The position numbers and the translations under genes are program-made. From Porites lobata (Eukaryota > Cnidaria > Anthozoa > Scleractinia > Poritidae), in contig CALNXK010000078.1 of NCBI GenBank assembly GCA_942486035.1, positions 1,721,001 to 1,785,000 on the forward strand: a stretch of 64,000 nucleotides of DNA, written 5' to 3'. Below are positions 36,601 through 45,102 of the stretch, in pieces. The stretch's first letter is position 1; every line of letters starts with the position of its first letter. The notes beneath the pieces were generated by a model, which saw only the letters and a list, made by a program, of their open reading frames with translations, was not told the DNA's origin and made no database searches.

Positions 36601-39600
36601 ATTTCGTAACCACGGGGTATTCGCCTAATTGCATCAAACAAATTACATTCATTTTCATAAATGATGCATCATTGGTTGGCTAAAACAGGCCTTGTTCCTG
36701 TAAATTTCAACTCTTCTGAAGTTAGTTTGTTTGTAAATTGTAACGCACGCGACGACCTTCCTTTTTTTTGAGCACTCTGGTTCAAGGGCTCTGAAGTGAA
36801 TGAGCCGCTTACAGGTGTATAGGCATGCAGGGACCTCATACACTTCTTTTTAAATGCAAATGTGCAAAAAATAAAGAGTGTTAAAAATTCCTGGAGAGGC
36901 ATGTTTTACAACCTCGTCCCCAGGGCTTAATAAAAAGGTAGAAAAAGGTAAAGCGACCATATTTTACGTCAATAACTCGTGACAGTAATAATAACTGAGG
37001 CGCTCCTTTTACCCCCTCTCTCCATTAATGCTCCGTTGTAAGGGTATTTAAAGCTAGTCAAAGCTACACCGAAAGGAGAGAAGTTGAAATAAGGATGTGT
37101 TGACACCGGGCTCGAACTCGGGACCTCTCGCCCCGAAGGCTGCGCACTAACCAACTGTGCCACCCTTGCTCCTCCTTTTCTCCCTGAGGACGAGGTTGAC
37201 ATGTTTTAATCATTATCTCAAGCACAGGGTTACCAATGAAGCAAATTATAATCTAATCTTACCTGCACAATTACAAAGTGGACGCGTTGTCAGTTACGGT
37301 TCATGACGTCGTTCATGTGGCATTTCAAACTTTAACGATTCTATCGTTTAGGATGTGATACATTTGAGTTTTATGTTATTGTATGACATCTTTGAAAGCT
37401 GGCTTTGTGATCTGTTTAAATTGATATGTAATGATATTATCACTGGCAAGTCTTAGCAGTGACACTGATAGCCGCACAGTCCGCACAATGAACATGGCCA
37501 CACTTACCGTGTGGAGACTGGGCACTAGTCAGTATTATGTACATGTAAGAATATTTTGAATAGTGTAACAACAACTAAACATTACCAAATTAAAAACTTA
37601 AAAATTTGCAACAAATGTTTTTTAGCCAAATCAAACAAGAAGAGTACTCACCACAGGGCACCCAATCTGCTATTATAGTGAAAGTTAACCCCCCCCCCCT
37701 TTTATCTGTAATTAGGACCATTTGTAACGGGCACCCCCTCCAGTATTAATCGGTAGGTGCTAAGGAAGCTCTGTGCCAAATTTGACACTTTTGTCACGTC
37801 TGTAACGATCCGGCCTATATTTTGCACTAAGAGACCTGACTATATTGTCTATTTTGAAAATAGCACCAAAAACTCATGCAATATTCCTTTTAAACTTATG
37901 ACTCACTGGAAGACCACTGCTGCGAAAGTGATTCGTGATAAAAAGAGAAAACAGAAAAAAAAGGAAAGCACGTAATTTGAGTGTCAATGTATTCAGCACG
38001 AAAGTAATAATTGGGGACACTATTTTTACTTCTACTACCGCTCTTTTACGTGGTCATGCATCCGAGCCACGCAAAGGTCTAGCCATTTGCAGTAGGGCAA
38101 AGGTAATACCTTCATTTCTCAGTCATTTTAAGATCCTGAGTATTGGTCCGACCCCGGCAATTGAACTTCTGACCTCCCACTCTGCAGTCAAGCACTTTAT
38201 CAAAATCCTACCACGGTTGAGATTAAGTTTACATAAGATAGTAGTACAGTGGAACATAGATATGGGGTCGTGCAACATCAACAACAATATTTTTAATAGA
38301 ACCAGACATTGATAGAATCAGAAAGAAAGCTTGGCTGAAAGTTTTCAACAGTCCCCAAAGGATCATCTCATTTAAGGTCTCGGTAAAGGAAAACGAGGTG
38401 CCCACAGAAAAAAAATTCTAGTCGCGCGAGTATTTTCGCTACAAAGGCAAGTTATATATCAAATTAAAGCTAAAAGACTAAATTACCTTATGAAAGATTT
38501 TATTTTATCGAATTTCAAAAAGGCGCTTAAGTTTTTTGCTCTCGAACTCAGAGGTATCGAGTTTACCGCTGAAGCTCCAGCCCTTTCGCGTTGTTAAATA
38601 TTCACTTCCTTTTTATTGCATCTGATTGACAGATAAAAGACCTAAAAAAGGGCGTGAGGAAATTTGCATATGTCGTATTAGCGGAATTATTGCATTTCAA
38701 ACTAAAAAGTCGAATCTCGAGCGCGATTTACGCAAAGAAACTGGCATAAAATGAGTTACAAAGGGAAATCGGAAAATACCTCACACCCTTTTTGAGTCTA
38801 TATCATTATCCATCATATCTGAAAGTTTCAAAGCGATAGCTTAAAACCTGTCCCGACTGGAGGTCGGAGAATTTTGATTTTTGCGTCTAAAATAGAGTGA
38901 GAGAAAATCAGCTCTAAAGATTTAGCGCGAGGTCCAGGCCACGCTTGGCTGGTTAGCTCAGAAAAGGCTCATTTTAGAAGGGTTAAAAAGCACTTTCTGA
39001 TTTTCTTTTTCTTCCAAAATAAAATTTAGGACCCACTCATGCCAAAAATCCCAAAAAAACAAAATCGAGCAATGTACTAAAATTTTCATTTACCGAGACC
39101 TTAAATGGTGGGTAGATACACTGGTTGAAGATAACTTGGATGTAGAATTAAATTTTATTCATGCTAAATGCTATAAAAGCATGGACACAAAGTGTTTTGC
39201 ATCTTATGCCGTTTCAGGATATTTGAACGCTCCTGATGTTACTCAGTATGTTGTAAACTGCCCCAATAGCTTGTATCTGCCACATTGAGGCGTATTCAAA
39301 AGGCTGACAGCACTTTATGACTTCTGTTTTGTATATTTAATGGACAAAAGCGGCGTCTATGAGTTGATCCACTATCGTCTATGAGTTGATCCACCTAGGC
39401 TAGAAGTCTCTCTTGAATTACAATGCGCGCAGTGTTGCGATTCGATTAACAATTTTTTCAACCGCTAGATAATATGCTGAGTACAGAGCTAATTCGATGA
39501 CACATCTTTCACGAACTTCAACATGGTTTAACTCATTCCCGACAGGCAATGGACCACACTCCTGAGATGGGACAATTTGTTGGGTTGAATTAAATCCATA

Positions 39601-40507
39601 TTTTTTGATACAATCAAAACTCGAAATTACTCACCTACGATAATAACAGGTGTACACGCGGAACGATTCCTTGAAAGAAATTTGTCCAACATCTCTATGT
39701 ATTTGATGGCAAACGTTGATTAAAGAATCCCAACCTATTTCCGACGCTTTTTTTCATTTCTTCAAGAATCTTGGCTGAAGTCGCATTCTTGGCTTGACGC
39801 CGCCATTTCGGATTTGCCATTATTTGCCAGGCGTCCAAGGCGAATTTTCCCGACAAGCTTGACAGGTGACGTCACATCCGAAATCGCCGAGGACGACTGG
39901 GAACGAGGCTGGATAAATACAGCTTCACCAGTTTCTGAGAGAAAACAGAATTTTCAGGCTTTAAATATTACAATTCATAACCTTGCGATAAACATATTTC
40001 TGGTATAAAAAATAATCAGATGAACAAATAAAAATGACGCCATTGTACAAATAGGCTATTTTACCGTCTGCTGAAAGGAAATTATACATGGTAACAAAAA
40101 AGTTAATTAACAAAGAGAAAAACATGAACTATATTTAATGACTTGAAATTCCTATTTTATGCTTTTTTGTTGTTGTTTTGTTAGAATCCATCGGTGGCAG
40201 TGGTGGCTATGGCGAAACCCCCAACGCATTTATCTTTTCTCTCAACAATAGTAAAGGGCTGGCACCGTTTATGAGCAACGTGAAGCCAGAATACAAAGCA
40301 TTGGCAATTTACAGGCATTCAGATAATGGTCCAGCGTTTGGTGACGACCTTGTCATTGATGCCAAAATCAGCAAGTCAAGAGCACACTTGGGCTCGTTCT
40401 ACTCTATTCCAACTTCAGTGAAGGACAAGTACGCAATCCTGAAGGGGCCTGGAACGTACTTCTTACCTGATAAGGTGGAGGTATTTTATCTTGACCCATC
40501 CCGCTAA
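20985..40507 (+). CDS. Secreted PAN-EGF-cbEGF(3)-TLDc protein, complete 8-exon gene model
   Basis: Exons 20985-21081, 24194-24441, 24741-24855, 25319-25441, 25645-25767, 28351-28473, 31297-31536 and 40185-40507 join without a frame break: coding length 1392 nt, 463 residues plus stop. Every junction has GT and AG, and all splice phases match (phase 1 except phase 0 between exons 2 and 3). Domain order: signal peptide (about 1-30), PAN/apple (33-115), EGF (116-153), three cbEGF-type repeats (154-276), linker, then TLDc (about 311-461). PAN and EGF modules normally mediate extracellular protein or sugar binding. TLDc is best known from intracellular oxidation-resistance proteins, so its export here is unusual. 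Function is unknown; a secreted adhesion, matrix or defence role is inference. The 5' UTR and poly(A) site were not located, and no AATAAA was noticed in the first kilobase after the stop. The model rests on phase and domain logic, not transcripts. Confidence 0.85.
21515..22250 (+). repeat. Diverged tandem repeat in intron 1
   Basis: Three related segments share GAATCGAATTAAG / GCAATCGAATTAATTCAG / GCAATCGAATTGAGTTCAAG near 21550, 21780 and 22195, followed by similar A/T-rich text (TATTTTTCG and CGCTGAG/CGCTAGG AAAAA). The period is roughly 250-400 bases and the copies are old. No coding potential is seen. Confidence 0.5.
23543..23897. mobile_element. MITE with a same-family MITE nested inside (outer element)
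   Basis: The outer element starts CAGTCAACGCCC at 23543 and ends GAGAGTTGACTG at 23897, flanked by TA on both sides. TA targets and CAGT-type ends suggest a Tc1/mariner-like non-autonomous element. It is interrupted at 23615-23780 by a second copy in opposite orientation. The paralogous region near 49950 lacks both, giving an approximate empty site. Confidence 0.8.
23615..23780. mobile_element. Inner MITE, inverted self-insertion with TA duplication
   Basis: This 166-bp copy runs from CAGTCAACTCTCGCC to GGGAGTTGACTG with TA at 23613-23614 and 23781-23782. Its sequence is the reverse complement of the host element that it interrupts. Removing it with one TA restores GTAATAGTGAGAG, as found (inverted) in the inner copy itself. 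Confidence 0.85.
24194..24441 (+). CDS. Exon 2: PAN/apple domain
   Basis: The acceptor TTGTTCAG ends at 24193 and the donor GTAAGT starts at 24442; the exon runs phase 1 to phase 0. It encodes DNGRTLEFPGPF and then the PAN pattern ENCKLHCYYEHNC, VSVNYH and KTCELN, a cysteine arrangement typical of PAN_1 domains that bind proteins or carbohydrates. The paralogous exon at 53926-54226 has the same pattern (ECQNNCENDHRC, YNFY, KVCELN). The open frame continues into the intron through a CAT/CTT microsatellite; that part is read-through. Confidence 0.85.
24489..24642 (+). repeat. Compound microsatellite (CTC)n-(ATC)n-(TTC)n in intron 2
   Basis: Three trinucleotide tracts follow the PAN exon donor: CTC from 24489, CAT/ATC repeats to about 24580, then TTC from 24611 to 24642. 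They translate to proline, histidine and leucine runs if the PAN exon frame is read through. They are intronic because the next exon joins in phase at 24741. Confidence 0.85.
24741..24855 (+). CDS. Exon 3: EGF-like domain
   Basis: The acceptor TCGTTTAAG ends at 24740 and the donor GTAAGA starts at 24856. The exon starts in phase 0 and ends in phase 1. It encodes 38 residues with six cysteines in EGF order: NACEEFNC, NGGTC, YRCLCPPGF and GKRC. It lacks the leading DxDE motif, so it is a non-calcium-type EGF. It is the only exon here with unequal start and end phases besides exon 2, and it restores the phase-1 register used by the repeatable cbEGF exons. Confidence 0.85.
25319..25441 (+). CDS. 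Exon 4: cbEGF-type repeat 1
   Basis: A 123-nt symmetric phase 1-1 exon, acceptor TTTGTTTCAG and donor GTAAAA. It encodes DIDVCNTDFKNC, CHNTQGSFTCSC and GYEGDGYNC, with six cysteines. The CxNxxGSFxCxC hydroxylation and calcium-site pattern is present, but the usual DxDE start reads DIDV, so one calcium ligand may be weakened. A relic of the 3' end of this exon type lies at 56446-56469. Confidence 0.85.
25645..25767 (+). CDS. Exon 5: cbEGF-type repeat 2
   Basis: A 123-nt phase 1-1 exon after ATCACTCAG, with donor GTTGGT. It encodes DEDECLNNSHNCSEKGTC, CTNIEGSFNCSC and GYIGNGHNC, a full calcium-binding EGF signature. It and its flanking introns are near-duplicates of exon 6 and of the exon at 56981-57103, so the locus has grown by duplicating an exon-plus-intron unit. 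The intron that follows contains a 1.8-kb foldback insertion. Confidence 0.88.
25864..27687. mobile_element. 1.8-kb foldback element with about 0.8-kb inverted arms, TTAA-flanked
   Basis: The left arm begins GGTGGCTCCGTAATTAATAC at 25864; the right arm ends with its exact reverse complement at 27687. Homology continues inward for about 830 bases on each side, to the shared GGTTCACAG(A)CATGG region, leaving a loop of about 150 bases near 26700-26840. TTAA stands at 25860-25863 and 27688-27691. The paralogous introns near 28570 and 57190 lack the element. No transposase frame is seen in arms or loop. TTAA targets recall piggyBac, but the termini are not the usual CCC, so the class is uncertain. 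Confidence 0.85.
28188..28275. repeat. Long near-perfect hairpin in intron 5
   Basis: CAGTAAACAGATATTTT at 28188 is mirrored by AAAATATCTGTTTTACTG ending at 28275. The inner arms GGGAATGTGTTTTAACCG and CGGTTAAAGCACTTTCCC leave a 5-base loop. The left arm corresponds to ordinary intron sequence seen at 25535 and 56560, so the hairpin looks like an inverted duplication of local DNA. Confidence 0.8.
28351..28473 (+). CDS. Exon 6: cbEGF-type repeat 3
   Basis: A 123-nt phase 1-1 exon with the same ATCACTCAG acceptor and GTTGGT donor as exon 5. It encodes DEDECLNNSHNCSENATC, CTNTEGSFNCSC and GYIGNGHNC. Its product differs from exon 5 at three residues but from the exon of the second gene at 56981 at only one (DED versus DLD). 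That closer match across genes suggests recent segmental duplication or gene conversion. Confidence 0.88.
28863..29066. mobile_element. piggyBac-like MITE (TTAA target, CCC termini)
   Basis: A 204-bp element with termini CCCTTTAAACCCTAAG and CTTAAGGTTTAAAGGG, flanked by TTAA at 28859-28862 and 29067-29070. Paralogous introns at 27985 and 55567 read CTTTAATTGG at this point and lack it, so the insertion and its TTAA duplication are directly visible. No ORF. Confidence 0.85.
29665..30815. mobile_element. Insertion in intron 6, unclassified, with about 100-bp internal repeats
   Basis: The paralogous introns at 56405 and 58596 run straight from AAAATGTATATGG-type to GTTTTA-CTCG-type sequence, whereas here about 1.15 kb intervenes. 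Inside, AGGCTTAGTGCCAGTTAG, AATAAAACTCTGA and CAACGGATAA recur (about 29885-30170). GGCTTGGCGAGAACCAACC near the left and GGTTGGTTCGTAAGCC near the right form a weak inverted repeat. The boundaries are approximate and no protein family was recognised. Confidence 0.5.
31297..31536 (+). CDS. Exon 7: linker and N-terminal half of TLDc
   Basis: The acceptor CAATTTTCAG ends at 31296 and the donor GTAAGA starts at 31537, phase 1-1. It encodes a short lead (STILHGNQYYLRHLHRFL) and then the TLDc core SSWFLCYNATTHGWKAKTFH, NTVTIIQKGQYVFGGYTD and PWG. The pattern W-x-L-C-Y, HGW-x-A-x-x-FH, TI and VFGGYTD is how I recognise the TLDc family. The open frame runs on to 31700 in the intron, but the donor and the perfect continuation in exon 8 place the exon end at 31536. 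Confidence 0.85.
33455..34600 (+). repeat. Dispersed repeat, two direct copies; part inverted at 37725-37900
   Basis: TTTCAGCTGTTTGAATATGC followed by TTTTTGCTCTTTATAATA occurs near 33460 and 34370. The extension with AGGTCTCTTAGGGTC, GATCGTTACAGA and GGGGGTGCCC at 34475-34590 is inverted at 37725-37845 (GGGCACCCCCTC, GTAACGATCCGG, AAGAGACCTGAC). The pieces appear to be parts of one interspersed element. Confidence 0.6.
35514..36053. mobile_element. Long member of the GGGCCTGTTTACATG MITE family
   Basis: It begins GGGCCTGTTTACATGG after TTA and ends ATGTTAACACGCCC before TCA. Inside are repeated AGGTGGGGTAACCC / GGGGTCACCC motifs. Two shorter members at 44933-45102 and 57834-58019 share the ends and motifs, and there TAA and TTA duplications are intact. 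Confidence 0.7.
36905..37200 (-). mobile_element. tRNA-derived SINE-like element
   Basis: On the minus strand about 37171-37103 reads like a tRNA: A-box TGGCACAGTTGGTTAGTGCG and B-box-like GAGTTCGAGCCC. An unrelated A/T-richer tail follows. Outer flanks CAACCTCGTCCCCAGG and CCTGAGGACGAGGTTG are inverted relative to each other. There is no 7-bp acceptor stem, so it is a relic rather than a working tRNA. Confidence 0.6.
37978..38215 (-). mobile_element. tRNA-derived SINE relic
   Basis: Minus-strand reading gives a decayed tRNA-like head with a B-box-like AAGTTCAATTGCC near 38165. A body follows containing GACCAATACTCAGGATC, CTAGACCTTTGCGTGGCTC, AATAGTGTCCCCAATTA and TTCGTGCTGAATACATTGA. I recognise this body as a SINE type common in coral genomes. 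The anticodon arm is degenerate. Confidence 0.55.
38376..39100. mobile_element. TTAA-flanked element with GGTCTCGGTAAA ends
   Basis: Termini GGTCTCGGTAAAGGAAAA at 38376 and TTTTCATTTACCGAGACC at 39100 are inverted repeats with one mismatch, flanked by TTAA at 38372-38375 and 39101-39104. Length is 725 bp. The interior has no ORF of note. The GG start resembles the foldback at 25864 rather than the CCC-type elements at 12954 and 28863. Confidence 0.75.
40185..40507 (+). CDS. Exon 8: C-terminal half of TLDc and stop
   Basis: The acceptor TTTTGTTAG ends at 40184. The exon continues in phase 1 with ESIGGSGGYGETPNAFIFSL, YKALAIYRHSDNGPAFG, DDLVIDAK, YAILKGPGTYFLPDKVEVFY and LDPSR, then TAA. The motifs AFIFSL, GPAFG, DLVI and the terminal EVFYL are the later TLDc strands, so the domain is complete. 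It lies 8.6 kb from exon 7, across an intron filled with repeats. Confidence 0.87.
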
Positions 40508-43079
40508 ATCACGGCAGTGCAAGCTAACAGGAACTGAGTTAAACTGAAAGCGCAGTCATGCATTCAATATCACCCAAACTTCCAATCAATTCCTTTTTAG
40601 GTTCACTTTCTTGTCTTCACGGTCTTTTTCTTTTCTTTTTTTTAAATTATAGAACAGAGTTAATTTCTGGAATTAGGAAATGTAAGGTTGGCAAAAGGAA
40701 TCATAAAAAAAAAAAGCTCAACGTCAGCCTTCTAACTCTAAAAATTTAATTGCCTGAATCTGCAGTGAGTATTGGATTATTAATTGCTTGCCTTAACAGC
40801 TAATTTTCTGGGCATGAATGTCAGAATAGGCTGTTTAGGTTACAGGCTGTCAGGATGTAGTAACGCACGCTATCAGATACTTTTCTTGCTCAGGCAACTG
40901 TCGCCGATCAACGCTTAAAACGGAGCATGCACTGCTCATCACAGCCCCGTAATCGATAAGGTAACTAAACACATGATCGCAAATATGAAAACAAAAAGTA
41001 CTGAACGTTCTGCTCTATAATTCTGTTTTATGAATCATGAGTAAAACACAACTATATACATAGGATATCCCGTGTGCCAGAGAGTGCATGCTTTCTTAGA
41101 GTTGCCAGTGTTGTTGCATTTCCCTGCGACACATCTTACTAGCAAATTTTACCTTCTTAACTTACAGCAGTTTCAGTCTGAAGAAAGAAACTTTTCTAGT
41201 TAGAACTCTACACTCGCTCACTTGTATCTAAAGTCAAATGTTCCTTAATTTACGATAGTTCTCTTAATCTATGTCACAGCTCCTTTTTTCCGGGAGGCTT
41301 TCGAATGATGACTAATTTTTGGAGTGTCAAAATGGTCGCAAATTTGAACGTTTCAAATCTCAAAAAATCACATTGTGCTCATATGGCAAAACATTATGAT
41401 TTTTTCCTGGAGGCTCTCGTAGTCATGTGTACTTTTTAGTCTAGGGGTACTCATGCCCATGTTTATGGGCACAAGTTATACACTATACATTAAAAATATA
41501 ATCCTACAAGGAGCAATAGTCAAGCCTCTTCAACAAGGGACATAGGATGGTTAATGGGGCTTCGTCACGCGTTCCTGTCCCACGTTTTGAGGGTAGGTTT
41601 TGTATTGCCTTCTTGTCAATTCTCATTCTAGATCTGTATTTGCAGACGTAACGCAAAGGGTTGAAATCTCAGGATAGAATTTTCCCTGCTAGCGTTTATC
41701 ATTGACTTAGGTGTAGTTACTAGATTTTTGATATATAGTTTAGCACGTATTTCAATGTGATTTATTAATTCCTATACGTAAACAACGCTAATTGCGATAT
41801 ATTTCCATCTTTATTATTCCAACATTTTAATTGTTCTTTTGAGATAATTATCAAATACAACTTGCCACAGCATTAATTCCAAACATCTGATGTTATTTTG
41901 CATTTTTATCACTTCAGGTGTTTCGATACAGTTTTTTGGAAACCATACCGATATTTTTCAATCGCCTTAATAGTGATTTTGCACAGATGACGTATTCCGT
42001 CATCGTCTGTTCAAATGTCTGCCATTAAAAATATTACTAGACTTCATCATCATGATGCAATTTACCTGCCTCGTCCGCAGTCGCTCGCGATGGTTCTCAT
42101 GGTATTTAATTTGATTATCAAGAAAAGCGAGACAAAGGAGGAAAAGGAAAGGGAAGGAAAAAATAATAATATTTTGCCATCCCATCACCTCTTGCTCTTG
42201 CTCATTCCCATCTCTTCACTCAGGCCCAGGACTGCGCTATTGGCGGGAAACAGTTTCATTGTTAGATGCCATGTGACCTCGAAGAAACCAATGAGAGAGC
42301 ACGCCAGTAAGCAAAAAATATCCAGGTTTAGTATATACACACTCAGTGATCTTGGTGATTTAAGCAATCTGATTGGTTCGCTATCTCGGACTATTCAACA
42401 ATATTCACCTCCCAGCGAGTGGATAATGTGTGAGCTCGGTTTTTTCCCCATTTTCTTAGGGAAAGATCTTTTAATAGTCGAGAAAATCCTAGGGTTGACA
42501 ATTTTTTCAGGCAAGAAAAGACTTCGACGGATTCAAAACGGCGTTTTTTCCATTAACGGTCAGTGTTGAGTTTTGTGCTCGAACTCCCGTTTATTCGCCT
42601 AGAAGAGGCCGTTTCGTAAACTCAGCGTTTCCTAACAAGAAAAATTTGGCCTAAAAACGAAGTCTATTGACAAATTTGAAAGCAAATGTTTGCAGAAATT
42701 CTACGTTTCAAGTAAACACGAGAAAGAATGCTACATGAAGACGACGTCTATACCTCGAGGAACCGAATCGCCATTTTTGTCAGCACTTCATGCGAAGAAC
42801 GACACAACAAACCTTTTCGGCTATAAACTTGGCGAGTCAACAGAAAACAACAAAGCTCTTCTTTTCTTCTCAGAAAAGGAAACAATTCAAACTTTTAGCG
42901 GTTCCATTTAAGTCATTACGCTGTTGTTTGCGAAGTGATAAGCTTGTGAATTGCCATGTTGGAAAATTCTACAAAGATCTATTTTTAAACTGTCGCGTGT
43001 CTAGCTGACCTGATCTGTCAATCAAATCGTACGTTTTAATGGTTTCCTCTCTGTTTTTTTTTCAGATCACTTCGTGTGT

Positions 43080-43205
43080 ATATACTAAAACAATTATTCT
43101 TTTCAATCTCGGTGAATAGTGGCTTTAGGAATATTTACCTCGCCACTTCGTGGCTCGGTAAATTTTCCCACTGTTCACCTCGATTTCAAAGACTAATTGT
43201 TAAAT
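43080..43205. mobile_element. AATTATTCACC-family palindrome, degenerate copy
   Basis: ATACTAAAACAATTATTC begins a copy with CTCGCCACTTCGTGGCTCGG in the centre and GACTAATTGTTAA at the end. It is more diverged than the 8.3-kb and 50.5-kb members. Confidence 0.6.
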
Positions 43206-44932
43206 ATGACACTTCAAACGATTTAAGGGTGATTGTACGGTGAATATAAAGTACAATCGTACTATTAATAAACTATGGTAACTATGCTGTACTTCATTTA
43301 AAATGCTGAGAAAGTTCAGCACGTGTACTGTTGATTACGAGTACTATTTAAGATACGTTTGTGCGCGCACTATTATAGGAAAAGTTGTAGTATGTCAAGG
43401 GCAAATAAAGAGAAAGAGAAAAACATCGTTCTCTTTGGTTATTTTATATTTGCGCGTTAAGAAAATAGTGAGAGGGATTCTTTGGGTCGTTTGGGTTACG
43501 AGCTTTGTATATAGTTACTGATTATTCAAAGTTAAAAGCAAACACATTATTTCTTTGTCACACTGTTCAATCTTTCGAAAGATTCACGAGGACGAAGCGT
43601 CATAGTGTAAAACAAATGAATGCGATGCATGGCAGCATTTTTTTAGAGTTAGGAACCATGTTATTTGCTAGTGAAAAAGGGTCTTTGCAGTGTGTTTTTG
43701 AAGATAGCTGCCGACATCGTCTTCGGCCGCGTTTTAATGCAGGTTATATTATTCAATTTTTGTAGACTTTGCATTGATTTTTTTCTGAGACAAATAGGCC
43801 CTTTGCAGAAGTGGGTCACGTGCTTGAATACCACTTAGCAACGGCTCGCGAGATGGTGAGGCATCCAAGCGTTTATTCTTATCACAAAGCTTTGAGTGCG
43901 ATCGCGCGAAGCCTTCCTAAGGTAATTCAAAGGTAAAGCGGCGTTAAATAGGGGTTTGCGCCTTTTTCTTAGCAACTGTCTTTTTCCTTTTTGTTTAATA
44001 TCTTTATCCTGTATATTTTCATATTTTGATTTTAGTATTGATGAATTTTCGACTTTTTCCAGGCACACAAGTACGTATCGCCGAAAAAGAAGCTACACTC
44101 CCCAAACCATATAAGTCTAAAACCGTGCCTTTCCTTTGACCCTTGCATTTACGTTCTTTGTAGTAAAGGTAGGAACGCAAAACGACGGAACAAAGTGCAA
44201 GACGACTTGTCGCCATTTTTTTTTTATTAGAGTAGAGCGGTTGGCTTAGGAAAACTGCCAACAAAAACGATAACCTATTCCACACATGTGTGTGGATTTC
44301 ATATAAGGTGCCTGTACTGAGTCCCTAGACAGCCAAGTCCAAGGAGCAAATACTCACCCTCCCCACCCATGAAGCTTTTGACTAGTCAATCACTTCCCCC
44401 AAGCTCTGCTAGTAGTGTTATGATTATGAGTCACAGCATTGATTTGGCTGAGCTAGCCCAAAGGAAAATTCTCTGACTTTGCACTGCTATCTGACAAAAA
44501 CTGTAATCAAAGTGACAAACTCTCCCCTCCCTACCCTCCTGGTTTAGTCACAAGGACGGGCTAATAAGAGGTTTCTCAAAAATGCTTACGTTAGAAATTG
44601 TAGCGTCTTTACAGGCGGATAGACGAACGCTTTGTACGCAGATCCAAGAATGCCCTAAAAGGCAAGTATAGACACAAAAATCTTGATTGTTTTTTTGCCA
44701 GCGAAAGGTAAGGAAAGCAAAGGTTTTTCAAACCGAATTGATGTTGAAGAGTCCTCAGACTAAGTATGCTATGTTACTATAAAACTTACAAAAAATATCG
44801 ATCTGCAGATTTATTTTTTATTTTTGCATTTGCACGTGCGCGCATGTCTTCGCCCCGGCATGCATGCGTTACAGCTGAAGAATAAACGAATTAACCCGGG
44901 GCTTGGTCGTTGTGTTCTCTAAGGGCCTCTTT

Positions 44933-45102
44933 ACATGGAGGTGGGTGACCCCAGGTAAGTGAGGTAACATGTGGCGGGTCACCCCGCCTAACATGTAAAC
45001 GTGATCACATCAAAATAAGAGATTATATGGACAGGCGGGTTACCCCACCTAAGCAGGTTATCTCACCTTCCTGGGGTGCCCCACCTCCATGCAAACTGAC
45101 CC
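44933..45102. mobile_element. GGGCCTGTTTACATG-family MITE with TAA duplication
   Basis: GGGCCTCTTTACATGGAGG at 44933 is mirrored by CCTCCATGCAAACTGACCC ending at 45102, flanked by TAA at 44930-44932 and 45103-45105. A 3-bp TWA target is typical of PIF/Harbinger elements. 170 bp, no ORF. Confidence 0.82.

Larger units (their letters stand above)
31537..40184 (+). other. 8.6-kb repeat-filled intron 7
   Basis: This intron splits the TLDc domain. It contains poly(T) at 31859, a TTAA-flanked element at 38376-39100, an inverted-terminal element at 35514-36053 and two tRNA-like SINE relics. A dispersed repeat appears at 33455-33600, 34365-34600 and, inverted, 37725-37900. An open frame of 89 codons at 32367-32636 has no recognised family. 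No extra exon with matching phase was seen. Confidence 0.6.

Noticed and set aside
42015..42569. 184-codon open frame
   Set aside because: No domain, low-complexity leucine and lysine runs, no splice context; probably chance.
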